DNA from: Geobacter sp.
GTDB taxonomy: Bacteria > Desulfobacterota > Desulfuromonadia > Geobacterales > Pseudopelobacteraceae
Length of the DNA: 64,000 bases
Direction: 5' to 3'
Assembly: GCA_003574895.1 (NCBI GenBank)
Contig: PJFB01000004.1
Coordinates: forward strand, 1 to 64,000
Every line of letters begins with the position of its first letter. The first letter of the stretch is position 1. The position numbers were made by a program, and so were the translations under genes. Shown in pieces: positions 1 through 9,217 of this stretch. Under the pieces are notes generated by a model. It saw nothing but the letters and a program-made list of their open reading frames with translations. It ran no database searches and was not told the origin of the DNA.

Positions 1-226
1 GTTGCTTACGGGAACATTACAGTTTGGTAAGGCAGGGGGTGATAGGTGGGAATTGGGCGGCACGCGATGCAATTAATATGCATTAATTTGCAATTTCCTG
101 TCGCAAAGAAACCATTAATGTATTAAAAAGGTTCTGGAATAAAATCTATTGTATTCCGTAACCAACCATTTTTTCGTATAATATTATTTAAATCGGCTGC
201 AAAATTTATGATTTGAGGCAATACAC

Positions 227-487
227 ATGGAGATAGAAAGAAGTGATCAGAGGGTAGCGTTTGTTACAAAATGCATCCTGCATATCAACAACAAAAAATA
301 TTCTTGTTTGCTTGACAACATTTCCACCACCGGCGCATCAATAGACATGAATACTACAGTTCCGCCCTCGATACAGGTTGGAGATCCATGTGTATTAAAG
401 GTATTGCTGTTAAGTCCGGTTACCTACTCAGGCAAGATCGTGCGCAAAACCGCAGATCATATCGGCGTGCAGTTTCTGGAAAACTGA
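227..487 (+). CDS. PilZ domain protein (c-di-GMP receptor)
   Basis: A single-domain PilZ protein of 86 residues. The two ligand-binding signatures of the family are visible: RxxxR at residues 5-9 (RSDQR) and the D/NxSxxG turn at about residues 31-37 (DNISTTG). It should therefore bind cyclic di-GMP and act as a small cytoplasmic effector. No fused output domain is present, so its partner cannot be named. GAGG lies upstream of the ATG, and a TATAAT box at 177-182 could be the -10 element, although the matching -35 is poor. It stands alone, with about 450 bases before the next gene. The family call is firm; the pathway is unknown. Confidence 0.82.
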   Translation: MEIERSDQRVAFVTKCILHINNKKYSCLLDNISTTGASIDMNTTVPPSIQVGDPCVLKVLLLSPVTYSGKIVRKTADHIGVQFLEN

Positions 488-936
488 AGCAGATCGTTGC
501 CCCCGGCCAAGCCATTCGCCGCCGGCACAATGTCAACCTCATATCCTCTGGCAACTGAAGCATAATTCGCTGGCGTTCATTGTTACAGGTAAAAGGTGTT
601 TTCGTTTCTACAACCTCAGACATGCAAGTCTCCATGTTGTCGAGTAGGCGGAGCCCTGCTTTACCGATTTCCGACCGTGTCGCGAACTTCTTACTGCCGA
701 ACCAATCCCCATGACAATTGATTTCAATCGGATGACCTTGATGATTTGCTAAACTGTCAGGGGAATTCCGTGGAATATGCCATTAGTTCATCAACAGGCA
801 ATTGTTCAGCTTGTTACAAATGGCACACCGCTGATGCTGAGCAATGTTGCTGCCTTTGCCTTCAATCGCCGAAATTGCATTTTACACGCATATTAGACTA
901 CCATATAAATACTGAAATAATTTAAGGAGATGCGTC
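488..936. other. 449-bp gap, possible decayed gene on minus strand
   Basis: No intact gene is seen here. On the minus strand a stretch from about 770 down to 490 reads as protein-like sequence in one frame. Within about 490-565 a second minus-strand frame also looks coding. Neither has a convincing start, so this could be a frameshifted remnant. The last 20 bases hold the AAGGAG ribosome site of the next gene. Confidence 0.3.
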
Positions 937-1242
937 ATGAAAATATTACGGTTAACAATCTCGGTTATTGTGATAGGTGTGTTGTTTTTTTCCATGCCGC
1001 TGCATGCAGGCGATCAGGTGCCCAATAATCAGGGGCAAAAAGACGAATGCCTGTTGATATTAAAAAATTGCGAGATGCAAGCCGAATCTTTGCAGCAAAA
1101 GATCAATCGGCTGAATGAAGAGATTGCAAAGGGAACAAGGGTGTACAGCCCCGATGAATTAAAGAAGCTGAAGGAAAAGTTGCAAGATGCGAATCGAACG
1201 CTGGAGCTGCTGTTGAATGACAAACAAACCCTTGGGATGTGA
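937..1242 (+). CDS. Small exported coiled-coil protein
   Basis: A 101-residue protein with an N-terminal signal peptide (hydrophobic core at about residues 6-20, cleavage near LHA-GD). The mature part is charged and helical. Two cysteines lie at about residues 36-44, followed by a heptad-like segment of leucines with Lys/Glu to the end, which suggests a periplasmic coiled coil. The AAGGAG box at 923-928 fixes the ATG start. The family is not recognised. The gene converges on the lipoprotein gene 40 bases downstream and seems to be a single-gene unit. Confidence 0.6.
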   Translation: MKILRLTISVIVIGVLFFSMPLHAGDQVPNNQGQKDECLLILKNCEMQAESLQQKINRLNEEIAKGTRVYSPDELKKLKEKLQDANRTLELLLNDKQTLGM

Positions 1243-1281
1243 ATCTCAGCGACTAAACCAGTGCAGAATGAAAGCACCCGA

Positions 1282-1926
1282 TTATAACATCCTGTCCTTG
1301 GTCAAGGCCTTGATAATGACATCGGCAAATTCCGCGGTCGCCTTTTTCAGATTTTCAACTTCGCCGGAAGTTGTAAGACCGTACCAGACCATCCGTGCGG
1401 TTGAAACATCAAACAGCTTCGTTTCCAAGGATACCTTGAGGTGCGGGATAACCGTGGGTGGTTCGCGTACAACAGTTTCTGCGTAACCGATTTCATACCT
1501 CGGGTTCCAATCTTCCGAGCCGGGATAAACCGTAACCGGTTTAAACATGACGCTCTCGCTCCCGGGTTCGACCTTTAATTCCTTTTTGATGTCAACGAGC
1601 CCGGTTATGAGGACACAATCAGCGCCCGACCTGTGTGCAGCATCCCCCAAATTTTTGCTTGAAAGTGCTTCACCGGTATTTACAACCAGATAACTGGGAA
1701 CAGCATCAATACCATGGCGTTTAAGTTCCTCGACAAAGACCTCCTCGAAAATCTGCCGCCGCTCAAGCTTGGCTGAAGCTCCGACTACCAGAACTTTATT
1801 GTATTTGGCGTGAGAGAGTCCGGCCAATTGCCGGGACATGGACAAGGACACCGGTGCTGGGGCGCAGGAAACCGCCAGGAGCGCCAACACAAGCGACACG
1901 AGCATTTTCATTACTGTTCTTTTCAT
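1282..1926 (-). CDS. Putative outer-membrane lipoprotein
   Basis: A 214-residue protein starting with a lipoprotein signal peptide. The lipobox LAVSC puts the lipidated cysteine near residue 21. The mature part begins with a segment resembling the nucleotide-free alpha/beta fold of TolB-N/CsgG-like envelope proteins (VLVVGASAKLERRQ..., then a GADCVLITGLV strand). That resemblance is by eye only and no specific function is claimed. No catalytic motif is visible. It is transcribed alone on the minus strand, opposite the small exported protein. Asp rather than Gly is absent after the lipobox Cys (the next residue is Ala), so outer-membrane sorting is expected. Confidence 0.6.
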   Translation of the reverse strand: MKRTVMKMLVSLVLALLAVSCAPAPVSLSMSRQLAGLSHAKYNKVLVVGASAKLERRQIFEEVFVEELKRHGIDAVPSYLVVNTGEALSSKNLGDAAHRSGADCVLITGLVDIKKELKVEPGSESVMFKPVTVYPGSEDWNPRYEIGYAETVVREPPTVIPHLKVSLETKLFDVSTARMVWYGLTTSGEVENLKKATAEFADVIIKALTKDRML

Positions 1927-2139
1927 AAGCTTGTCCTTTCCAAACAGGGAGTTAGTCGCGTGAACGTGAATCTGTTCTGAATTATTTTAGCAGTTATTGA
2001 GAAATCTTACTCGCTCAAACAGCCCGGTTCGTGTGAGAGCCCGGCAGGATATGACCACACTAATCGCCAACATATTGCGTATGCGGCAGCTCGACATGAT
2101 TGCTTGGCGAACAGCCGTTTTTGTCATAGAATCGTGAAT

Positions 2140-2745
2140 ATGAAAAATCACCGTGCAATACAGCCCCTGAAGCCCATCATCCTCAAGTCGGCAGGAATGC
2201 TGGCCATGGCAAGCGCCCTGTTGACCATGCCGATGTTCCTGGTTTCCTATCAGCTCGAAGGGCGGCATGACGACACAGCCCTGGCAATCCACCTGGCCCT
2301 GCAAGGGATCGGGACCGTTATCTTCGTGGCGCTGGCGCTCACTTTCCGCAGCCTGCTGGTCAGAAACTGCTCCTTCAAAAAAGCCGACCCAGTTATCCTC
2401 GCACTGATCATACTCAACTTGATCTATGCCATAACCTCAACGGCCAGCCTTTTAATCCCCCAGGGGGAAGAACAACTCGGCCCGATTTTGATCACCCTGG
2501 TAATTCTGCTGGGTATTGCCCAGATCGGCCTCGGGTTGCGCCTTTTTGCCCTGGAGCAGGATCTGGGCGGATTCAAACGACCATACATTTGGCTGAACAT
2601 CATAACCGGTGTCTGCCTGGCTTCGGTGCTGCTCATAGCCGTGGGTGTCATAGCCAGTGCGGTGGCCGATGTGATGCTGGGGACCATCTTTTTCCAGGAA
2701 GCCAGACGCATCGGGAACTTCCATGAAACCGACATTCAGGTGTGA
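2140..2745 (+). CDS. Integral membrane protein, unknown function
   Basis: About 201 residues with five likely membrane helices (around residues 17-38, 50-70, 84-105, 114-135 and 150-180), short loops and a polar C-terminus. No family motif was recognised. A TTG at 2104 is also in frame, but the ATG at 2140 begins the protein with a normal Met-Lys-Asn and is preferred. A clear ribosome site is lacking at either position. The next gene, a nitroreductase, follows 58 bases downstream on the same strand with its own strong ribosome site, so the two could be co-transcribed. Confidence 0.55.
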   Translation: MKNHRAIQPLKPIILKSAGMLAMASALLTMPMFLVSYQLEGRHDDTALAIHLALQGIGTVIFVALALTFRSLLVRNCSFKKADPVILALIILNLIYAITSTASLLIPQGEEQLGPILITLVILLGIAQIGLGLRLFALEQDLGGFKRPYIWLNIITGVCLASVLLIAVGVIASAVADVMLGTIFFQEARRIGNFHETDIQV

Positions 2746-2803
2746 GCATTCCGTCTAGACGGGGTGTTGGGCGCTTCCCGGACCATCCACAGAAGGAGAC
2801 CAG

Positions 2804-3637
2804 ATGCCGGAACTTTCCATAAACAGCCAGATCTGCACACGTTGCGGCATGTGCGTAACAGCCTGCCCCATAGGCATCGTCAGGCTTGCCGATGGCGAAT
2901 ACCCCACCTATGTTGCCGAAGGCGCCTCCCGTTGCATCCTTTGCGGGCACTGCTACGCGGCCTGCCCGACCGGGGCTCTGGTGGTGAGCGACGAACGCCT
3001 CGACCCGAACATCCAGCCCCTCTGCGAGGCGGATGACGCCCGGATCGAACCGGAAAAACTCGGGGCCTATCTGCGTATGAGGCGCTCCATCCGCAGCTAC
3101 CGGGAGGAACCGGTTGAACGGCCGGTAATTGAACATCTGATGGATATCGTCCGCTACGCCCCCAGCAGCAGCAACAGCCAGGCCGTTCGCTGGCTCGTCA
3201 TTTACGATACCGGGGAAGTGCGGCGCTTGACCGGATTTGCCGTGGACTGGATGAGATCTATGGTAAGTTCAAAATCGCCATTGACCTCTTACTTCAGCTT
3301 TGAAGACATCATCCGGGCCTGGGACAACGGAGACGACCCGATCTGCCGCATGGCGCCGCACCTGGTGGTGGCCTATGCCCACCGGGACGCCGTTGCCGCC
3401 AAAACAGACGCCATCATCGCCCTCTCGCACCTGGATATTGCCGCCCCCGCCTTTGGACTGGGTACGTGCTGGGCCGGTTTTTTCCAGATGGCCGCTGCCC
3501 AATGGGAGCCATTGCGTGTGGGGTTGAACCTCCCCCCCGAGCATCTGTCGATTTACGCCATGATGCTGGGATACCCGCTGTTCCATTACTTGAGGCCACC
3601 GAAGCGCAAACCGGTCGATATCACCTGGCGCACCTGA
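2804..3637 (+). CDS. Ferredoxin-nitroreductase fusion protein
   Basis: A 277-residue two-domain protein. Residues 8-60 form a bacterial ferredoxin with two CxxCxxCxxxCP clusters (CTRCGMCVTACP and CILCGHCYAACP), predicted to hold two [4Fe-4S] centres. From about residue 80 it is an FMN-binding nitroreductase (RRSIRSYREEPVERP and YAPSSSNSQAVRW are the classical FMN contacts). The fusion suggests that electrons arrive by iron-sulfur clusters rather than by NAD(P)H. This architecture is common in anaerobes, but the substrate is rarely known. AGGAGA precedes the ATG. Confidence 0.85.
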   Translation: MPELSINSQICTRCGMCVTACPIGIVRLADGEYPTYVAEGASRCILCGHCYAACPTGALVVSDERLDPNIQPLCEADDARIEPEKLGAYLRMRRSIRSYREEPVERPVIEHLMDIVRYAPSSSNSQAVRWLVIYDTGEVRRLTGFAVDWMRSMVSSKSPLTSYFSFEDIIRAWDNGDDPICRMAPHLVVAYAHRDAVAAKTDAIIALSHLDIAAPAFGLGTCWAGFFQMAAAQWEPLRVGLNLPPEHLSIYAMMLGYPLFHYLRPPKRKPVDITWRT

Positions 3638-3748
3638 TCCGTACAAAAGAGGAGGATACCCATAACAGCTGTCGGCGGCCAGGAGCAAATCGGGACCGTC
3701 TAACTCCACTGACGCATAATTGACCGCTATCATTGTATCAGGATCCCA

Positions 3749-4354
3749 ATGACCACTTTCCCGCTGTCCAAACAAATTTTCGCTTCAGTACCGTCAACAT
3801 CCATCATGCTGCAAGTGCTTAAGCTCTTTATTATACCCGTTGGCGGAGGAATCCCGGCCGGTGTCATGCTCGCCCATGCCAAGGGGCTGGCGTGGCCCAT
3901 CACCACACTGCTCTACCTGGTTTCTGATGTTGCCCTTGCCCTTGCTTTCGAGCCGATCCTGCGGCTTCTCACCATGGTGTGCGGAAAAATCCCGTTTCTG
4001 GCTCGTCTCGGCAACATTTTAAAGACAGCAACGGCTCGCAGCGTGACACACTTTAGCGGTACGGGCGCAGGCCCCATTGCGCTCGTCATGATTGCTTTTG
4101 GCGTTGATCCCATGACCGGCCGTGCCTCGGCGCTCGCCGCCGGCCACGGATTCCTTGCCGGCTGGGCCTTTGCCATCGCCGGGGACATGCTTTATTTCGC
4201 TGTCATCGCGCTGGCGACCTTGCGCCTGAACGCGTACTTTCGAGACCCGAATACGACGATGCTGATCGTCCTGGGCGCGATGTTGGTCGTGCCCATGCTG
4301 GTACGCCGCGTTCGATCTGCACGATTGCCCCTGCAAGGGACCGGATTAGGGTGA
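3749..4354 (+). CDS. Conserved integral membrane protein
   Basis: A 201-residue protein with four to five membrane helices. Its glycine-rich signature GGGIPAGVML near residue 32 and the central stretch FSGTGAGPIALVMIAFGVDP recall small multidrug-export-like membrane proteins. That assignment is weak. The stop codon overlaps the upstream alternative start of dinB, so the two genes are probably co-transcribed. A weak AGGAT lies before the ATG. No transport substrate can be inferred. Confidence 0.5.
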   Translation: MTTFPLSKQIFASVPSTSIMLQVLKLFIIPVGGGIPAGVMLAHAKGLAWPITTLLYLVSDVALALAFEPILRLLTMVCGKIPFLARLGNILKTATARSVTHFSGTGAGPIALVMIAFGVDPMTGRASALAAGHGFLAGWAFAIAGDMLYFAVIALATLRLNAYFRDPNTTMLIVLGAMLVVPMLVRRVRSARLPLQGTGLG

Positions 4355-4359
4355 TTCAG

Positions 4360-5595
4360 ATGGGACACCGCACCATATTGCACATAGACATGAATGCGTT
4401 TTTTGCCTCGGTGGAGCAATCAACCAACCCGGACCTGCAGGGCCGGCCCATTGCCGTCACCGGCGGCGGACAACGCACCGTGATCACCACCAGTTCCTAC
4501 GAGGCCAGGGCATTCGGCGTCCGGACCGGCATGGCTGTATGGGAAGCCAAACGCTGCTGTCCGGAGCTGATCATCGTGGTTGGCGACAACCGCAAATACA
4601 CCCACACCTCCGGCGAGATTATGAAAATGATGCTGGACTACACCCCGGAGGTGGAGGTATTCAGTATCGACGAAGCTTTCATGGACGTCACCCATTCCCT
4701 CTCCCTCTTCAACACCCCGGAGAATATCGCCAACTTGCTCAAGGCTCGTATCAAGCACAGTTTCGGTATCACCTGCTCCATCGGCATCGCCCCCAACAAA
4801 CTTCTGGCCAAACTGGCCAGCGACATGCAGAAACCGGACGGACTGACCATCATCAGACCCGAGGATGTCAGCCGGGTCATGGAACGGCTGCCGGTTAAGG
4901 AGTTGTGCGGCATCGGCAGAAAGACGGAACGGCAGTTGACGCTGATGGGCATCCGCACCTGCGGCGAACTGGGCCGCTGTCCCGAGGAGCGGCTGACGGG
5001 CAAATTCGGCATTGCCGGCAAACGGTTGAAGGAAATGGGGCTGGGGAGAGATGATTCGCCGGTCATTCCCCATGGCGAGGATGACGAGGTCAAATCGGTC
5101 GGCCACAGCATGACACTGGACAAGGATATCGATCGGCGCGAGGAGGTACTACGTTTTCTGCTGCAGCTTTCCGAGATGGTCGGCCGGCGGGCCAGGCGCT
5201 ACAACGTCACCGGCCGGACCGTGACCCTCTATGTCAGGTATGCCGACTTCTTCACCAGCTTCGGCAAACAGCAGACATTGGCGAACTACATAAACCTGAG
5301 CGAGGAGATTTTCAAGGCAGCGGTGGAACTCCTGGACAGCGTCGAACTGGAACAACCCATACGGCTGCTGGGGGTGCGCCTTTCAAGTCTCAGGCATCAA
5401 TCCGAGCAGTTGCCATTGTTCGAGGATGAGCGCAGAAAGGCATTCGCGACCCAGGCAATGGATGAGGTCAACAGCCGCTATGGGGAGTTCACGGTAACCT
5501 TCGGCAGCCTGCTGCCAAGCAGGGAGAAAAACGGCTCGTTTGTCATCTCCCCTGCCTGGCGGCCAAGCGGCATCAGGAATGTGGATGTAAAATAA
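4360..5595 (+). CDS. dinB: DNA polymerase IV (Y-family)
   Basis: Error-prone translesion polymerase of 411 residues, the usual DinB length. The palm carries the metal-binding motifs DMNAFFASVEQ near the N-terminus and SIDEAFMD near residue 100. These are followed by the helix-hairpin-helix thumb (KELCGIGRKTERQL) and a little-finger domain. The C-terminus contains EQLPLFED, resembling the beta-clamp-binding peptide of the family. The ATG at 4360 gives the typical start; a GTG at 4351 overlaps the upstream stop and is also possible. No LexA-type box was recognised upstream, and the overlap suggests it depends on the upstream promoter. Confidence 0.93.
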   Translation: MGHRTILHIDMNAFFASVEQSTNPDLQGRPIAVTGGGQRTVITTSSYEARAFGVRTGMAVWEAKRCCPELIIVVGDNRKYTHTSGEIMKMMLDYTPEVEVFSIDEAFMDVTHSLSLFNTPENIANLLKARIKHSFGITCSIGIAPNKLLAKLASDMQKPDGLTIIRPEDVSRVMERLPVKELCGIGRKTERQLTLMGIRTCGELGRCPEERLTGKFGIAGKRLKEMGLGRDDSPVIPHGEDDEVKSVGHSMTLDKDIDRREEVLRFLLQLSEMVGRRARRYNVTGRTVTLYVRYADFFTSFGKQQTLANYINLSEEIFKAAVELLDSVELEQPIRLLGVRLSSLRHQSEQLPLFEDERRKAFATQAMDEVNSRYGEFTVTFGSLLPSREKNGSFVISPAWRPSGIRNVDVK

Positions 5596-5610
5596 GATGC
5601 TCTCGCAAAT

Positions 5611-5697
5611 TGTCATTCCCGAAGCGATTCTGATCGGGAATCCAGTCTGTAACAAACTGAAATCATGGATGCCCGATAGAGACATTCGGGCATGACA
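5611..5697. repeat. Palindromic repeat element (REP/MITE-like)
   Basis: An 87-base element whose ends TGTCATTCCCG and CGGGCATGACA are inverted copies with one mismatch. Internal arms (ATTCTGATCGGGAATCC and GGATGCCCGATAGAGAC) continue the symmetry. The same style of terminal palindrome is familiar from dispersed intergenic repeats in environmental bacteria. It sits between dinB and the following kinase gene. It could end transcription, although no T-run follows. Confidence 0.6.
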
Positions 5698-5779
5698 AAT
5701 CGAAATTGCGAATGCATCAAATAAGATGGCAACGAATTTGCCGTTGGACTGGCTGTAAACTGTTGATGCCGCGAAGGAT

Positions 5780-8326
5780 ATGTTCTATAACATGATTATG
5801 ATCACAAGCCGCCCGACATTGCTCTTGTTGATGCTGCTGACAGCATTGCTTCATATCAACAGTGCCGCGGCTGCTCCGCCGCCCCCCCCCTGGAGCGGCG
5901 GCACTGTCCGAGTTGTCATCCCCCGCGATTTTCCTCCTACCTATTTCCAGGATTCAAAGACCGGTAAACCCAGCGGATTTGCGGTTGACATCATGAATGA
6001 GGTCGCAAGAACAGCCGGGCTCAAGGTCGAATACATCTTCGGCAAGCCATGGCAGGAAATCGATGAAATGATCCTGGACGGCAGGGCCGACCTGGTTCCC
6101 AATCTTGCGGTCAACCAGGCGCGCAAGGAGCTGTTTTCCTTTACGCGGCCAGTCGAAACAGTTGCGATTTCCCTGTTTGCGCTAAAGTCCAATACGGATA
6201 TCACAGGACTCGCTGCCGGCCTCACAGTCGGTACGATGCGGATGAGCGTTGGCGACACCTTCATGCGGGGTATGCGCGATCTCCACGTGATAACCTACGA
6301 CAGTGTCCACAAAATGCTTTTCGACCTCCTGGCCGGACAGATCGATGCCGCGCTTATTGCCGAGCCCAATCTGATCAAGATGGCCCAGGATGCGGGGGTG
6401 GATGACAAGATAAAAGTAGTCGGCAGCCCGGTCTTTGAATTAAAGCGGGCCATGGCCTTAAGAAAAAACGACGGGGCACTGTTTAAGCGGATTGATGAGG
6501 CGATCAAACAGGTTGTGGGCAGCCCGCTCTATAGCGAGCTCTACAAAAAATGGTGGTCCAAGCCCAAGCCTTACTGGAACACTAATCTGGTGATGCTCGT
6601 GGTTGGGTTGGCGGTCCTGGCTGTAGCCATAGTGATGGGTGGCTGGCGCTATGCCACCATTAAGCAGATGAACAGCAGGCTCAATGATGCCCTCAATGCC
6701 GCCGAATTCGAGCGTTCCAGGACCCAGGCCATCCTTGATGCCCTGAACGACGGCATTAGTATTCAGGACAGCGAGATGCGGGTTATTTACCAGAACCCCC
6801 AACAAATCGAAATCACTGGTGACCATATCGGGGAATTTTGCTATCAGGCTTACCAGCAAAAGAAAACTGTCTGTGAAGGGTGCCCGGTGTGGAAGACCTT
6901 TACTGACGGCTGTTCCCATGTGGACATCAGAAGTTTTGAGAGAGAAGGAATAACCAGGCATTTCGAAATATTCTCGTCTCCGTTGCGGGACAAGTCGGAT
7001 AAAATTGCCTTTGTGATCGAAAGTATCCGGGACGTGACCGGGAGAATAGAGGCGGAAGAGGCGTTGCGGGACCGGGAGTTCTGGTTGCTGGAATCGCAAA
7101 GGATCGGCAAGATCGGTTCCTATGTTCTGGATTTCACGACAGGCACATGGACCAGTTCGGCGGTCCTGGACGAACTGTTGGGCATTGAGACCGGTTATGC
7201 AAAGGATATCGCCGGCTGGGAAGCGCTGATTCACCCTGAATATCGCAACTATCTGATGAGGTATTTCCGTAAGGAGGTTGTCGGGGAAAGGAAGCCGTTT
7301 CGAGCCGAATTCAAGGTCGTACGACAGTGTGACAACAAGGAACGGTGGGTGCAAGGCATAGGCGAGCTGGTCTATGATGCCGAAGACAAGCCAACAAGAA
7401 TAACCGGCACTATTCAGGACATCACCGAACGCAAAAGTACCGAGAACATGCTCCAGGAACAGACCAAACTTCTGGAGCAGGAAGTGGCGGTGCGGCAAAT
7501 GGCCCAGGAAGCCCTGGTCATCAAACAGCAACAGTTGGAGACATTGAACGAAAAACTCGAAGAACGTGTATTTGAAGAACTGGAAAAGAACCGCGACAAG
7601 GACCGGATCATGATGCACCAGGGCAGGCTGGCCGCCATGGGAGAGATGATCGGCAATATCGCCCACCAGTGGCGTCAACCCCTCAACAATATAGGATTGC
7701 TGGTGCAGGGAATTCTGGTGGATTATGAGGACGGGACACTGGATGCGGTCTCTCTGCAGCGCCAGATTGATATCTGCATGGATTCAGTCCAGTACATGTC
7801 GCGCACCATAGATGACTTCAGGAGCTTCTTCAGGCCCGATAAGGAAAAACGCCTTTTTGTCGTTGGAGATGCCTTGACCCGCGTGCTCTCCCTTGTTCGC
7901 GCCAATTTTGCCAACAGTGGAATCAAGCTCATGGTGGAAGACGGAGACGCCGGTATTGTCCTGGGGTACGCCAATGAATATTCCCAGGCGTTATTGAACA
8001 TAGTTGTCAATGCCAAGGATGCCTTGCTGGAGCGGCAAACGGAGAGACCGGCAATTGAGCTGCGCTGTTACAGGTCCGACGACAAATCAGTCGTTACGGT
8101 GCATGACAATGCCGGCGGCATCTCCGATACCCTCATCGACAAGATATTCGATCCCTACTTCACAACCAAGGAAAAAACCCAGGGTACTGGAATCGGACTT
8201 TACATGGCAAAGATGATCATAGAGAAAAACATGGGCGGCTCGCTCACGGTCAGGAACACGGACAAGGGGGCGGAGTTCCGTATCGAGGTATTACTGAATT
8301 TAAGCCAAGGAATGACTTATGCCTGA
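5780..8326 (+). CDS. Sensor histidine kinase with periplasmic solute-binding domain
   Basis: An 848-residue membrane kinase. In order: signal peptide (about 1-31), family 3 solute-binding sensor domain in the periplasm (about 40-265), one membrane helix (about 272-292), two PAS domains (about 310-430 and 435-555), a coiled coil, then a HisKA-type phosphoacceptor with H629 in NIAHQWRQPLNN and a GHKL ATPase domain (NAKDALLE, DNAGGI, GTGIGLY). The first PAS has a cysteine group (CYQAY...CEGCPVW) that could hold a cofactor. The ligand is probably an amino acid or small acid. No receiver is adjacent; the stop overlaps larE by 8 bases. Confidence 0.88.
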   Translation: MFYNMIMITSRPTLLLLMLLTALLHINSAAAAPPPPPWSGGTVRVVIPRDFPPTYFQDSKTGKPSGFAVDIMNEVARTAGLKVEYIFGKPWQEIDEMILDGRADLVPNLAVNQARKELFSFTRPVETVAISLFALKSNTDITGLAAGLTVGTMRMSVGDTFMRGMRDLHVITYDSVHKMLFDLLAGQIDAALIAEPNLIKMAQDAGVDDKIKVVGSPVFELKRAMALRKNDGALFKRIDEAIKQVVGSPLYSELYKKWWSKPKPYWNTNLVMLVVGLAVLAVAIVMGGWRYATIKQMNSRLNDALNAAEFERSRTQAILDALNDGISIQDSEMRVIYQNPQQIEITGDHIGEFCYQAYQQKKTVCEGCPVWKTFTDGCSHVDIRSFEREGITRHFEIFSSPLRDKSDKIAFVIESIRDVTGRIEAEEALRDREFWLLESQRIGKIGSYVLDFTTGTWTSSAVLDELLGIETGYAKDIAGWEALIHPEYRNYLMRYFRKEVVGERKPFRAEFKVVRQCDNKERWVQGIGELVYDAEDKPTRITGTIQDITERKSTENMLQEQTKLLEQEVAVRQMAQEALVIKQQQLETLNEKLEERVFEELEKNRDKDRIMMHQGRLAAMGEMIGNIAHQWRQPLNNIGLLVQGILVDYEDGTLDAVSLQRQIDICMDSVQYMSRTIDDFRSFFRPDKEKRLFVVGDALTRVLSLVRANFANSGIKLMVEDGDAGIVLGYANEYSQALLNIVVNAKDALLERQTERPAIELRCYRSDDKSVVTVHDNAGGISDTLIDKIFDPYFTTKEKTQGTGIGLYMAKMIIEKNMGGSLTVRNTDKGAEFRIEVLLNLSQGMTYA

Positions 8327-9176
8327 ATCGTCACACACCCGGCCATCTGGGCTTTCCCCCGAGCTGGTGGAAAAATATGACCGGCTGCGCGCCATCATGG
8401 GCACCCTTCAGGGGTGTGTCGTGGGGTTTTCCGGGGGTGTGGACTCGACCCTGCTATTAGCGGTCGCGGTTGAAGTACTTGGTAAGCAGGTACTGGCGGT
8501 TACCGCAACCTCGGAGACATATCCGGAAAGGGAGCTGGCCGAGGCCAGGGATCTGGCAGCCGCGCTCGGGGCACGGCACAGGGTGATCGTCTCCGAGGAA
8601 CTGGATCTGCCCGAATTCCGGCACAACCCCCGCAACCGCTGCTATTACTGCAAAAAGGAACTGTTCGGCAAGCTGATAGCCATTGCCGTTGAGGAGGGGC
8701 TGCCCTTTGTCCTGGACGGCACCAACATTGACGACCTGGGTGACCATCGGCCCGGTCGCCAGGCTGCGGCCGAGATCGGGGTGCGCAGCCCCCTGGAGGA
8801 GGCTGGGTTAACCAAGGATGACATCCGGGCGCTGTCACAGGCCCTGGGCCTGCCGACCTGGGACAAACCGGCCTTTGCCTGCCTCTCCAGCCGTTTCCCC
8901 TATGGCACGGCCATCACCAGGGAGCGGGTAAGGCAAGTGGGGCTGGCCGAGGAATCCCTGTTCAAACTGGGCTTCCGCACACTCCGGGTCCGCTATCACG
9001 GCAATGTTGCCAGGTTGGAACTGGGGCCAGGGGAGTTTATCCAGGCAACAACGACCCTGCGGGACCAGGTGCTGCAAGGGGTCAAGGCAGCCGGTTTCAC
9101 CTATGTGGCCGTGGATCTGCAAGGTTACCGGACAGGCGCCATGAATGAAGCAAATTCGCCGGAAACCATGGAGTAA
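8319..9176 (+). CDS. larE: LarE-type ATP-dependent sulfur transferase
   Basis: A 285-residue PP-loop protein. The ATP-pyrophosphatase loop GFSGGVDST is near residue 34, CYYCKKELF near residue 109 and the conserved ACLSSRFPYG segment near residue 187. LarE adds sulfur to the pyridinium cofactor of nickel-pincer enzymes such as lactate racemase. In the sacrificial type the sulfur comes from the cysteine in the ACLSSR segment. No further cysteine follows it here, which favours that type over the [4Fe-4S]-carrying variant. larB, larC and larA are not in the window. The gene overlaps the upstream kinase gene by 8 bases. Confidence 0.85.
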   Translation: MPESSHTRPSGLSPELVEKYDRLRAIMGTLQGCVVGFSGGVDSTLLLAVAVEVLGKQVLAVTATSETYPERELAEARDLAAALGARHRVIVSEELDLPEFRHNPRNRCYYCKKELFGKLIAIAVEEGLPFVLDGTNIDDLGDHRPGRQAAAEIGVRSPLEEAGLTKDDIRALSQALGLPTWDKPAFACLSSRFPYGTAITRERVRQVGLAEESLFKLGFRTLRVRYHGNVARLELGPGEFIQATTTLRDQVLQGVKAAGFTYVAVDLQGYRTGAMNEANSPETME

Positions 9177-9217
9177 CAGCCCACGCATCAAGGTTGGGCG
9201 GTTTATTAATCAGTCAT

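Noticed and set aside
795-860. Possible sigma-54 promoter before the small exported protein
   Set aside because: TGGCACACCGCTGATGC has the wrong spacing between GG and GC (two bases too long).
6458-7678. Minus-strand 406-residue open frame
   Set aside because: It lies wholly inside the sensor kinase gene, with no ribosome site or recognisable domain; the opposite strand encodes clear kinase motifs.
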